DNA from: Nemania diffusa
Lineage: Eukaryota > Ascomycota > Sordariomycetes > Xylariales > Xylariaceae
Length of the DNA: 64,000 nt
Reading direction: 5' to 3'
Assembly: GCA_038501195.1 (NCBI GenBank)
Contig: JBBPUQ010000007.1
Coordinates: 620,001-684,000, forward strand
A program made the position numbers and the translations under genes. Below the pieces are notes generated by a model. It saw only the letters and a list, made by a program, of their open reading frames with translations, was not told the DNA's origin and ran no database searches. Every line of letters starts with the position of its first letter. Position 1 is the stretch's first letter. This document shows, in pieces, positions 24,063-35,492 of the stretch.

Positions 24063-27000
24063 CTATTGCTGTGACCGCTTCCCGCGGCCCGCGACCGTCG
24101 CGCCTAGCCTCCCGAACTGCCTCCCTAGGCCTGTACGCTTAGGCGGCGCTGCGGAGGTAGAGTCCTTCTGTGGCACAGGTGGTCCTGCGGCCGTGGGGCG
24201 CCCCATTTCCTTGCTTCCCATGCCGTCGCCGATACGCAGCTCGCTAAAGTCGGCTCCGTCATCGAAGCCGCCTCCACCCATCAATCGCTGCGCTCGTCTT
24301 GCCCTCTCTTGCACGCTCCTAAACTTTTCGAGAAGTTGATCCCAGCGAATGATGCCGTCTTCGCGACCCTTACCTAGCCTGTTTGGTCGATCATAGCCCG
24401 AGGTCCCAGGAGTAGAAACAGAACTGGCGGGAAAGCAATAAGTCTCATGAACGCTCTTGCGAGGGGAATGGCTCTGGTGTGTGGAAGCCGCCTCCGCTAA
24501 CGAGCCTTGTCGAGAGTGCGAAGGCGGTCCGCTGCCAGGGGTAGCAGGTAAAGGAGATACATACGGTCGTGGCCCGGTGTGCAGAAAACCAATAGAGCTG
24601 ACACTGTTCAGTCTGTTCTTGAGCGCGGCAAAAGCAGATGATTGCGGTAAAAGCATAAGAAGTCCGAATAGACACTTGTATAGGTACGGATATTTCTCCG
24701 GTTCAAGCAACTGTAAACGAAGATCTGTCGTCTCACGGTTAGAGAGACATGGAATAAAAGAGGAAGCACCATCTATCGATACTAACATGTGAATACGGGG
24801 GACTCGATAAGCTGGACAAGCTTGTCAATTTGGATGAGTATGTTAACCGTCATCTCAAGCTCCGCGCTATCACCTGTCAGTAACGCTAATCTCCCTTGTT
24901 TTGGGGCCGTGGTCTAACAATATTTGTAACAAGTTGTAAGCAGCCTCGTATGCTTGCGCAAGTAGGCACAGAGAAAACGTAGCCACGGCGTTATAGCACC
25001 AGGACCGGAAAAGAGCGACGAAGAATACCTGCCCATCCTATGATACTGTTAGTTTTGGTCCTACCATGGAGAATGCTCGAGAGGGCTACTCCACCTTTGT
25101 CTCCAGGTTTCTGAGACGTTTGCGAAGGTCAGCAAGCTCAGGCGCAGTTATGAGGTTATTATTGAGATTTTGAACCATGATACTAGCAAACTCAAGATCC
25201 TCTTCTTTCTCAATGGTTTCGGCCAGCGTACGATAGATACGCTCCGGGCTTAGAGTCATGCAGAGTTGTCTGATAATCAAATTGCCTCGCATTTCCAGTA
25301 GCTTTCGATCAGTAGAAAAGAGCTGTAACAAGCTGACCATGAAATTAGAGAAATAATCATCCTCGCTATTCCTAGATATCTGTGATAGGAGCTGCAAATC
25401 CTTGGTCACGACAGCCTCTGCCGGGTCTGACAGAGTTTTGAGTAGAGCAGGAAAGGTGCCGTCATTGAAGGCTACGATCTTTCGTGGTGCCTTGCGGTGG
25501 AGCATGATGAGCCAGGTCAACGCCGCGACGCGCGTAGCCTCGTGGTCATTGAGGAATAGTAGCGTCAACGAATTTACAGCAGCTGCGTAATCCAGGTCGG
25601 GTTGTGGGTTAACTATAGACGTTGCCGGTGTGGGAGTCCTGCGATGGTTTGCTGGCGTGGGACTTTGTACGTCTATTTCCCGGGAGCTAGAAAGAGAGGC
25701 TCGTGCACTAGTCGTGCCTTCGGCACGATCCACCGTAAGAGATGTCGATATTCTTGACGGCAGCTGACTAGGTGATACATCAGATTCGTCGGTGAGAGAA
25801 ACAACATATTCCATCAGCGAAGTGTTGACCCTTGCTGCGGCCTGGCGAATAGGTTCAACGCCGCTAGCCATGGCCGGCAGCAGGTGAGCCAAGATCTTGG
25901 GCGTAAAAGGCAATACCTCCTCGGGACAAATGTCTAGAAACGATACTATCCATCGTAAACTCTCTAGTAGACCATCTTCCTCTATACCCTACGTTAGACT
26001 CAATCTGCAGGCTCGTCCGGGTAAAATGAAAGAGTACTCACCCAGCTGAGAATCCAGAGTTGCTGTGAGAATCTCAAGAATTGCCTTATAGTTAACTTGC
26101 ACGTCTTGTCCCGGTACCCAATCATCTTCACTGCTCGCCTCATCTTCGTCATCAATAGCTGTAAGCGAGCCTGCTTCTCCAGCGTCGTTAAGGGCGACAC
26201 GTGCGCTCCCGCTTTCAATAGAGTCTTCCCTCTTCCTCTTGCCATCACCTTTAGACTTTTTACTTTCGGCAATACCTTTCTTCACCCGAGCTATTCTCTT
26301 AATTTCATTCAGGAACTTATCCAGACAGTTCTGCGTGACAACACGGACGTCTGCATTATTGCCGCTCAAGAACTTGAGCAGACCGCCCAAGAATTCTGGG
26401 AGGTAGGTTACGAGTTCAAGATCTGGAATGGAGTCGAGGAGGGTGATCCAGCCTACGAGGAAGGTCCGAGTGAACGGGTTGATGACCCATATTCGCTCTT
26501 TTAGCAAGGGGATAAATCTGGGTAGGGAAAAGGCTGTAGGAAGATTAGGAGCGCCCTCGGTACTCTTTCCATCAGGCTCCTTCTGGTCAGGCGACAAGAG
26601 CGGGTTGGATTCTAACACTGATACATAAGTAGCGGCAGATTCAGCCACGATGTCCTTGATGAGACGATCGAGAAGTTCCGCTCCATTTTTTACTGATAGT
26701 TCTGAATCAGCCCCCAGCTATATGCATACAATCCAGTTAGTCAGGGAGCCGACATCAAGGGGGAAACTACTGCGTAAGGTGTGGGTCGTAAAGACAGACA
26801 TACCTTGCACAAGGCGTCAAATATGTGATTAAAATACCTGAGTATTTCGCCTTTGGCCACCTTTGCGATGTTATACATGGATTCGCATGCATAATAGCGA
26901 ACCCGGGCATCCTGATCGGTGAAGCAGGCCAGTACGGGCGGGACTATGGTCTCTAGATACCTAGGCAGGTCCTGGGAGGGCCCGGTTAGCAACAGGTATT

Positions 27001-27375
27001 CCCAGGGGCGCGGAAGGCGTGGATGTGGCTTACTTGGCCAAGTGCAATAGCTGCTGCAGCCAACCCTATAAGACCCCCATTACGAGCATGTGGTTGGTGT
27101 ACCGCATAGGCATATTCATCACACAGCTGCTGGATAATACTCTGCACTCTATTATAGTCCCGCGCAATCATGTGCTCGCGGATAGAGCGCTCAAGCCTTA
27201 CGTCTCGGTCAGCTATGGTGGAACAGCCGTACGCGGTAGGTGGATAGACAGATGGACGACAGATGGACAGCCATGCTTAGACTCCAGAGAGATACATGTA
27301 CACATACTCGAGAGCACCGGTCTTCCTCTTGTCATAGAGCTTATCATTGAGGAGACGGGCAATATGGGGGTCCAT
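24063..27375 (-). CDS. VAC14: Vac14, PIKfyve/Fab1 complex scaffold
   Basis: Eight exons on the minus strand: 27375-27308, 27196-27034, 26971-26804, 26717-26042, 25981-25095, 25037-24919, 24866-24787 and 24724-24063, giving 940 residues. All junctions stay in frame. The protein begins [18 protein letters not shown] and contains the conserved HEAT-repeat landmarks [34 protein letters not shown] and [19 protein letters not shown]. Further along are [20 protein letters not shown], the Vac14_Fig4-binding segment ending [19 protein letters not shown], and [14 protein letters not shown]. The C-terminal 130 residues are disordered and Ser/Pro/Arg-rich. Vac14 scaffolds Fab1/PIKfyve and Fig4 at vacuole and endosome membranes to control PI(3,5)P2. 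If intron 5 were retained, a stop would follow within three codons. Confidence 0.94.
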
Positions 27376-30069
27376 GACCACGTTCGTCTTCTTGGCCGGC
27401 GTGATTGGTCTATTCACAGGACCATAATACTGCTGCCGGGAAGTGCGAGCGAGGAAGAGCGCCTAGCCCGAGTTGCCCCGGATCGATGCCACGCGACCTT
27501 CTATTTTGTGAAGCGATTTACCGGGACGCCGGTAGTCTGATGCAAGGGAATAGTTTTGATGATGAGTTCACTGCACGTCTAAGCATATGACTGATAACCG
27601 GGGATGCGAGATTCTGGTCAAAATGAAGGTAACCAACAGAGTGAGGTTGACGTGATGATGTCTGGAGGCTTATCTAACTAACTACATGGACCTACGTAGC
27701 TACGTAGGTAGGTTAGGTAGAGAGGGTAGGTGATGTGCACTAAACCGATCAGGTGGTAGGGGTACATGTATGTAGGCAGGTACCACTAAACTGAAGAGGC
27801 GGGGCAGCAGCAGCAGCGGTGCGAGCATCCGCCAGCTACCAGGTAAGGTGTAAGTTAGGTGGCTGGTACCCATACCTCTCGTGAGATGGGTGTTTAGCCA
27901 CATTTGAGGTATATGTACCTTACAACTTGTCTGCCAGGTACATAATGTAGGTATGTTAATGTTAATTCTTACTGCGTAGATAGGACGTGAAAAAGATGAC
28001 TAGAGCCTAAAGTAAACAAATGATAGGTATTCCATTCATTAGTACCAAAGGCAGAAAATAAGTAATAGTTGACGAATATATTCGTGTGCTGAGAATTGTT
28101 AGGCCTATCCTATTTGTCCAAATCCAAAAAGTATGATAAAGCAGTTAGTTGGGTGGCATTTTATACCCCGAATGAGCGATCTCCTCTATTCAATCCAGGT
28201 GACTAAATCAAGGAGTGCGCAGTACGTAATACGTACCTAAGTAAGTAGTTGGAGAGATGTTCTCTGAAGCTCACCTTCAACTATATGTATCTATCGCCAT
28301 GAGTTGAGGCAGGCTTCGATTCTCTTTATCATATCTGGTGTTGAGAGTCTAAGTTCGCAAGGAATTGGCTGGGTTGTCGATCTTAGTAACCAAAGCGAGA
28401 GTGCATCCCAAATCCCAAGGTGCCCGCCCTACTACTCTAAGTAGACGATCTACCGATCTCACCTTGAATCTTCGCGTGTTAAAAGGTGTGGTAGACAGAC
28501 GTAGATGCATACCTGCATGTTTCAACTCGGAGTTGCATATAGGTAATCATTCTCACCCCCAACTTCTTCGTTATCTATGTACTTCTCCCCTTTCGTCTCA
28601 TGTCATATTTCAACTATCAAGAGTCTAACATAGCGACAGTGTTACCTACTTAGAGTTACCTAGTGCAAGGAAATAGGATGCTACTCTAGACACATGTAAG
28701 ATCGGTTAGCAACTTTATAGTAGAGCAGGGGATTTGGACACACTGAGTACTGTACTTAGGTTTTCCTCATCCAACGACCTACTCAATAGTAGACAAGCTA
28801 TCATTTCCAATATAGCTCAGCTATACCCATTTCAGTGCTTGCTGAGAGACGGAATGCTACTCTAAATATTCCCTACGCAACTAGTGAAGACGTACTTATG
28901 TCTACATTCGGGACGATCAACCTATTCCGAGAAATCTCGTTAGGTTGGTGGCGAGAAATAGTCTAAACAAGTCATCAAGCTCGCCAATAGCATTAGTCAG
29001 CGCACTCTTGCTCGATAGAGGCAATATCGGCTCTACCACCACCGGCGAGTTGCATACCGAATGCAGGTGAAAATGACATGTTCTTTCCGCGGAGTTCATC
29101 AATCCGAGTGATTCTCGCTCGCCGATATTGACAACTGACTGTGGCTGAGGAAACCTTGAGCATGTAACAGGAGAGCAAGAGAGATACTGTAAGAATCCCG
29201 GTATGGGCGTTGCATTTTGATCCGCATCTATGTAGTAGGTAACCTCATCGTCGATTTAACCGTCCACACAGAAACCGCATAGGGTTGGTGCCGGCATATC
29301 CATCCATCGAACTCTACTCATCCGATGATGGGTCGAGACTTGGTTAGTACAGTCTCATCTTGAAAGCAGTCTGATAAGTCCTCGACCAATGAGCTATAAT
29401 TACAGAGTCTCATTTCAAAATGTGAGACCATTACTATGTATGTCTTGCCTTGCTCTGTCGTCACGGGCATTAGTCTGTCTGTCATCCATGTGTGTTCTTG
29501 GGCCTCGTCTAAAATTTCAAATGTTGGTTAACCATGCAGGAAATATCACGACGCCTGTTTTCTTTTTCTCTTGTCGTCAGCCCCCGCGTTCAAGGTCCCC
29601 TGTATGGTGTAAATACATACCGACACAGGCTCCGTCAGAGAGGTTGAGCCTGCCCACCAGTCACATGCAGCCGAGTTTATGCACGTGCCTGTCCGTCATC
29701 GATATCGAACTGTTGGTATCAGTTTCTCTTCGTGATAGGACCCGACAAGCAACGTGATAACTCTAGCCTGCAGCCTCTGGTGCCAAGGCCACCGTGCTTG
29801 ACTTGACTTGCAGCTAACAACCCGAGCCTTTGGGGTTCATGCGCGTATTTACAGTTTACAAAATAGGAGATGGCCCGATGAAGGTCTCCATATCGATCAA
29901 CATTGACCATGTGCTAAAGAGTTCAATAACCAACCAAGTTTGGTAGGTATCCTCTCTCATATAGTTATATGGTTGACGAGACAAGCCCCGTAAATCTAGG
30001 ATACCCTTGTCTCAAGCCTGTCCAATATCACCTAACCTAGTTCCTACAGCAAGGGTACACGGTATAGCT
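27376..30069. other. Gene-free spacer upstream of VAC14
   Basis: About 2.7 kb with no supported gene. It contains the perfect palindrome at 27690-27709 and other TAGG/CCTA tracts (27660-27960). The short open frames, such as those near 28365-28628 and 29389-29757, match nothing I recognise. Confidence 0.55.
27690..27709. repeat. Perfect 20-nt palindrome, CCTA/TAGG type
   Basis: ACCTACGTAGCTACGTAGGT equals its own reverse complement. It is closely related to the palindrome at 33662-33681, differing only at two symmetric positions. Confidence 0.8.
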
Positions 30070-30349
30070 TCACACAGCTTTAGAGTCCCTGTCATCTTGA
30101 CTCGTCCCTTTGTCATCTCCCTTCTGCTCCTCGTTCTGGTTTCCAGATGAGCCTTGTTGCTGCCCCTCATCCTCCCTCTCACTCTCGTTCTGGGCAGTCA
30201 TACTAGCCCGCCTAGAAAAGCCGTCCTGTGTATTGAGAGTAAGTAAGCAAGAAGAATAGTATCTGCGAGAGTAAACGGCATCTCACATTTAGACCACGTG
30301 CTTTGCTAATACGCTGAGCTGATTGGTGATCCATCCGTCGTAGAGGCAT
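30070..30349 (-). CDS. Small SMP-like hydrophilic protein
   Basis: Two exons on the minus strand, 30349-30287 and 30225-30070, giving 72 residues. The 61 nt intron has a GTGAGA donor and a CAG acceptor. The protein starts MPLRRMDHQSAQRISKARG and continues NDGFSRRASMTAQ. The spacing of SAQRI, GF and RA resembles small fungal proteins carrying a seed-maturation-protein (SMP) type motif, which are often linked to conidia or stress. The C-terminal 45 residues are very hydrophilic and rich in Glu, Gln, Asp and Ser, and are likely disordered. No signal peptide or membrane segment is seen. The family link is from pattern recall; the gene model rests on good splice sites and a clean frame. Confidence 0.6.
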
Positions 30350-31358
30350 ATTGACCTTTTAGCCGCAGCTTGTGTCTTCTTCGGTTAGGAATAGAGGTTA
30401 TATTAATATGTTACTAAAGCTGGGGAAAGACTGTGATAGTGTAGGATTTCCTGAGGTTGATGGTGACGGGAGTCGGTAGAATTTCATGGATGATATCTAG
30501 ATGGATTCCTATTTATATAGTTCGTTCTGACGGTCCCGATCAGATTCATATCTCATATGGTTACTAAGAAAAAAGTACTCGTTGCTTTTCTTTCGTTCAA
30601 TAGCTAGAGATAACACTGTTAACCGATACAGCAATATATCCTGGATAGGCAGCTGTGAGGTCTAAATACTGTCATCATCTCACCATCTCTCTTACCAACC
30701 CGAATGAGAGCTATGTGCAGCCAACATACGTCTAGAATAACATAGACCTAGGGTCAACCCGGCACGTTGGAGCCATCGAACCCTCAGAAACTAGTAGTTT
30801 TCTAGAAACGAGGGTTAGAATCCTTCCAGATACGACGTAATTTTTTTCCGCAGTAATGTAGCGCGCTGCGGTTACCCATTGAGGAAGATGCATAGCGAAT
30901 CCTGACAAAAAGAAAAGAGAAAAAGGGAGCCCTGAGCAAAAAGCTTAGCATGGCAATGTTGTATTAGTCCAGCTTCACGAGTGACTTTGTGAAATGACTT
31001 ATAATATAACGAGGAGGACAGGTGCTATGCGATCACATGCTCAAGATCTTCGTTCATATCTAAAGTTCTAAACATCGAATGGCACACACCAAATTCCAAG
31101 AGATGAAGATTGACCCATCAGAGTCGCAAACACTCGCTGATTTGGATCTAGTAAATGTAACCGAGACCTACTGTTGGCAAGGTTCTTCTATGGGGTTCCC
31201 GGGATCTTGCCACTATCATTATGTCCAATGGCGTGAGTTTCAAGTCCTAGCAATTGAGTGGTCATATATCATAAATCAACACCAGGACGGTGACTTGCAT
31301 ATAAATTAAGATTTGGAGTTTAATCATGTATGTACGGTGGGAGATGTATGTCACAAAA
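30350..31358. other. Spacer between the SMP-like gene and the desaturase
   Basis: About 1 kb holding the promoter of the small gene and the 3' region of the desaturase. A 76-codon open frame at 31079-31309 (+) has no recognisable product. Confidence 0.5.
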
Positions 31359-33135
31359 CTAATGGTTGTGCCCATGTAGAGCGTCAGCACTTGCGGCAAT
31401 CGTCTGCTGACACTTTGCCAGGATAGCGGCTTGCCTCGATACTTCGGCCAGAGTCCCAACCACCATCTTATTACCGTCCACAAAGCCATACAATGCATAA
31501 GGGATGTCGACTTCATTGCAGAAGTCTTGTACAAGCTTCTGCGTACGGCGAAGATTGTGGCGAGGGATCCGAGGAAACAGATGATGGATGACTTGAAACT
31601 GCAGCCCGCCGTGAAAGAAGTCTAGCCAAGTCGGGCAGTCAATGTCCATCGTGGTACGAAGCATCTTTTGGGGAAATGACTCATGCGGCCCCAGGTCCGA
31701 TGTGCTCATTGCAAAATGTGAAAGGCAGATCTGAGCATGCACAGGCATGGGAACGATGTGGCTAATCACGAAGAATACGAATCTGTCCCAATTGGTAGGG
31801 AGGGTCTTATACAGAATGCCATATCCGAACCAGGTCCAAAAGAACAATTGACCAGTGATCTCGAAATAGCGGTGCCACCAGGCCGGCCCTTTCCGGGGGC
31901 CCTGGCCCAGGAAAAGATAGGCCCAGGAGAGACGGTAGAGGTTAAGGCGGCCAAACGAGAGAAGAATGTAATAAGAGTATTGCTGAACCTTAATAGCAAC
32001 CTTGGCCACAGCGTCGTATTCCATTACGTGGTCGTAATATGTCGAACGGAGGGATTGGAGAAGGCGGTGAGAGACAGCCATGAAGGGCATGTGCTCAATG
32101 TCGGGATCGTGTTCTGGCGAGTTTGTCACAACGTGGTGAACGTTGTGGTTTTGCTTCCACCAGCCGAGGGACAAGCCACCACAGAAGTCGGCAATTAGAA
32201 TGCCAATAACCGAGTCGGTGTGAAACCCGTGCGTGATGCCCATATGACCGGCATCATGGGCTGTAAAGACTAACTGATGCCAGAATGCTCCTAAAAACGC
32301 GGCACTTGTAGCGTACCAACCCCAGCGAAGGAAGAGAAAGGCAGCACCACCAAGCAAGCCATAGCGGCAGCACTCGATAGCATAGGCCCAGTAATTGCAA
32401 CGATAGAGGTCCTCGTCCTTGACGCGCTGGTGCAGTTCTCGGTACTTAGACACAATGTTTTCTTGTGTTGCGGCATCGATGGGCGGATACTTCTCTAGGT
32501 CGAGAGCCACTTTCTCGTGTGTCAGGGTGTTGAGGAATGACATGCCCTCATTTTCAGGCTCGGCCGACGAGGCCGAGGAAACCGAGACGGCGCTCGACAG
32601 AGCTGCCGGGGTATGCCGTTTCCGTAGCGGCACGTCAGCGCTATCATCAAAGACGGGGGATGGGGGGCGGGATTCCGAGTCGCAGGACGAGGCCGTGGAG
32701 GAGGTAATTATTGAGCAATCTGGCGCGTTTTCGCAGACATCGTCGGGAGCAATTTCAGATAAACGTCTAAACTTGCCTCCCTGTATAGGAGGAATGAAGT
32801 TGGTCCACCTTCCATCAACCCTTCCTATACGGTACCGGTTCATCCGCTCTCTCGCCTCGGCAGAGTGAAGACTGCAATACAGCCAAGGACAATGGTCAGC
32901 AGGGGCTCATAGAGAAATCCATCAAGGCGATCAGAAACATTCACACTTACGCAGTCACTTCGTCGGTGGCATCACGACCAATCATATGCCGGATGGCCTT
33001 GTCACCGCCCGGGTGGTACGGTGCCCATGCGTCTGCTTTTATGACATACTGGTCGAGAATGAAAACCATGCGCCCATCCGCTATCAGCCCCTCGATCTCT
33101 CTCCTCGACATTGACGGGTACGTCCTCGAGGCCAT
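31359..33135 (-). CDS. Delta(8)-fatty-acid (sphingolipid) desaturase, cytochrome b5 fusion
   Basis: Exons on the minus strand are 33135-32951 and 32871-31359, giving 565 residues. The intron of 79 nt splits the cytochrome b5 domain. Heme ligands are His41 in HPGG and His64 in TALHS. A Ser/Pro-rich linker (about 105-175) joins it to the membrane desaturase. The three histidine boxes are HDAGH (267-271), HNVHH (304-308) and QVIHH (488-492); the Gln in the third box is typical of b5-fused front-end desaturases. The enzyme is expected in the ER membrane, where it puts a delta-8 double bond into the sphingoid base of ceramides that become fungal glucosylceramides. The di-iron centre and heme make it iron-dependent. 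An exact iron-GATA site lies about 230 nt upstream of the ATG. Confidence 0.92.
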
Positions 33136-33362
33136 GGCTGCTTGTGTCTCTCTATCTATTTTCTAGAACCTAAGCGTGATTGATGCACGATGGGCAATTG
33201 TGGGAAGCTAAAGACCACCGGCGAGTATACTCAATGCATTAAGGCTATGGCTTGCAGGGTCATGCTAATTGGGAAGGCTAAGCCAAGGAAAAGAGTGTGT
33301 CGTCGTTGCGTGGAGGGTGTGACTGAAATGGCTTGAATAGCGTGAAGCAGAAGGTGTGAAGT

Positions 33363-33371
33363 TTATCAGAT
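33363..33371 (-). promoter_or_regulatory. Exact iron-GATA repressor site (ATCWGATAA) upstream of the desaturase
   Basis: The minus strand, which is the sense strand of the desaturase, reads ATCTGATAA. It lies 228-236 nt before the start codon of a gene for a di-iron, heme-containing enzyme. Exact match to the consensus; function is inferred. Confidence 0.4.
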
Positions 33372-33661
33372 TATCGAATGCTATCGCCAAGCTAGATCGA
33401 CAAGCTCGGACAAGAAGCGGTGGAGGATGAGGACGTACCTAGGTAGGTACATTGCGTATACTACATGTAGTGTACCGGGGGCCCAGCTTGGTGGAGTATG
33501 GCGCCAGGGTCCACTTCAATTGGTGGAGACATACACATACGCAGTAGGTACCTACATGTACCAATTTCTCATTCTCGTTCCCTACCTAACCTAATTTGGC
33601 GGCCTTAAGTATAGAGCCAAAAGTGTTGCCTAGAAAAGTTGATGTTCACGAACTGTAGAAT

Positions 33662-33681
33662 ACCTACCTAGCTAGGTAGGT
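33662..33681. repeat. Perfect 20-nt palindrome, CCTA/TAGG type
   Basis: ACCTACCTAGCTAGGTAGGT equals its own reverse complement. It shares all but two symmetric positions with the palindrome at 27690-27709. Confidence 0.8.
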
Positions 33682-35492
33682 GCTCTTCAACCAAATCACA
33701 ACTTTGGCAGTAGAGGTATTAGCTAGAGACATTTAAATCTTACAGTCCCCTCACTCAAGCACACTCTTTACTATCTATATATAAGATAGATAGGATGGCT
33801 ACATATAGTAGCATCGTGTATTCTGTAAGTAAAGTATATATACAGCATTCAGTCGTATGTTTTTTTCCCTTCTTATTGGTAATTTAGAAATCTAATAAAT
33901 ACAACAACTTGATCCCTATAATGTAGAATAACCTTGACATTCACACTCATCCACCCCTCTTTCACACCGCTTCAAGAGCGATCATGTTGGATCACCTCAT
34001 TCAGCCATTTAACATCCCTACACGATTTCTAATCCTCACTCGTCGAGATGTCTTAGTAACTACCTAGTGTCATTCTATCTATGTACTACATACCTCATAT
34101 ATGTACCTCTATCAAGCCTTAGAAACGCGCGTTCCGACAGAAAACATTCATCCCGGATACTACGTGGACGGCACCGATATTTCTTGGTGCTTTTTTAATG
34201 TTGTGGTTCAATCTAGGTTATCGTGTAGACTAGTATAAATAAGTAGTTAAGTTCCTAAGTTTGTCAGTGGTCTATGTAGATACATATTTGTTATAGAGTA
34301 GCGACATTTCTATATTACAATAGGGGTTAAAGTAACTCCAAACTGTATACCACACCTTCCATCTTCCAACATATTGCTCAACTGTTTTTCTCTGCCATAG
34401 ACTTTTTATCGAATTGAAGAATAAAGTGAAGTGAGATCGCCTTATAGAACTTAATATAGTTACACGAATAAAATTTGTTAGCCAATGTATGGCTAAAGGC
34501 CAATAAGAGTCTTAGGAAGTTTGTTGTTCTTTAATAGAGGCTTTTCTCATCTCCATTCATAACCTTTGCATATATACTTCATACCTAAGGAGCTTCAAAA
34601 CAATCGCAATCAAGCGTTCTTAGCTAATTGTGCTCCCAGCTTCGACTAGGTATTCTACGACCTAGAACCCTATCATCTCCCGTTTTGGCAGAGGTAATTT
34701 CATCATGTCAGCTGAGGCTTGTGTTGCTCTAATGCTGTGTCTACTACGATGTCCCTTTATTGTTGGCCTCAACTAACATATAGAAGTTCTCCTTTCGACA
34801 ATCTCGTAATTACCCTGTGCGCAAAGTCTTTTTTTTATTTTTTACGATGCAAGATATCCCGGGATAAGTGTTTCTCCTACAATATCTCTCTTTTCTTATT
34901 ATTCACCTGATGTTGCATGCAAATGTTATACGTAGGACCCAGAATTGGGGTCCTCACACCATGACACCCCCAAAGAGAGCCACGGTCACATTGCTCGACA
35001 CAATACTTACGAACATAGGCTGCTCATCCTCAGCAGCGTCACCAATCTCGCTAGTGCCTCTCCCATGGTTTATTGTTGACCATAAGCCCGCATTCCTACT
35101 CGTAAGCCAATTCTGCATGCACTGAAGTACCTCCTATATGTCTGTAGTGAAGTTCGTCCGCTGTAAATACATCCTCAAATCAGCCCTACTGAAGACCTCT
35201 GCCAACATCGCTGGCACTGAGCTTCTGTCCAGTCAGCATAAGCCCAAACCGCCCCCAGCCGCGCCATCCTATTATGCAAGCCGTAAAACAAAAAAAGATT
35301 CATCCGTCGTACAATAATACAGTATAATTGAAATTAGGCAGTCAGAGGTCGATCAGGTTACGAATAGGTCATCATCCCCCTACCCCCTCCCCCTCCCCCT
35401 TTTCCATTTCCTCCTATTTCTATGCGATCTTTAAGTGTACAGCTTACTGAACAAAACTAAACGACTTTTCTATCTACAAATAACCTCAAAGG

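Larger units (their letters stand above)
33136..35492. promoter_or_regulatory. Divergent spacer, desaturase / CorA-like gene
   Basis: 2.36 kb between two start codons. It contains an iron-GATA site (33363-33371), TAGG tracts (33436-33450, 33547-33558), a perfect palindrome (33662-33681) and TA-rich microsatellite-like DNA near 33765-33800. I found no gene: open frames around 34719-35125 match nothing known. Confidence 0.55.

Noticed and set aside
28365..29757. Small plus-strand open frames in the VAC14 / SMP-like spacer
   Set aside because: No splice partners, no recognised motif and spacer-like composition.
31079..31309. Plus-strand open frame of 76 codons downstream of the desaturase
   Set aside because: No family resemblance and antisense to a probable 3' untranslated region.
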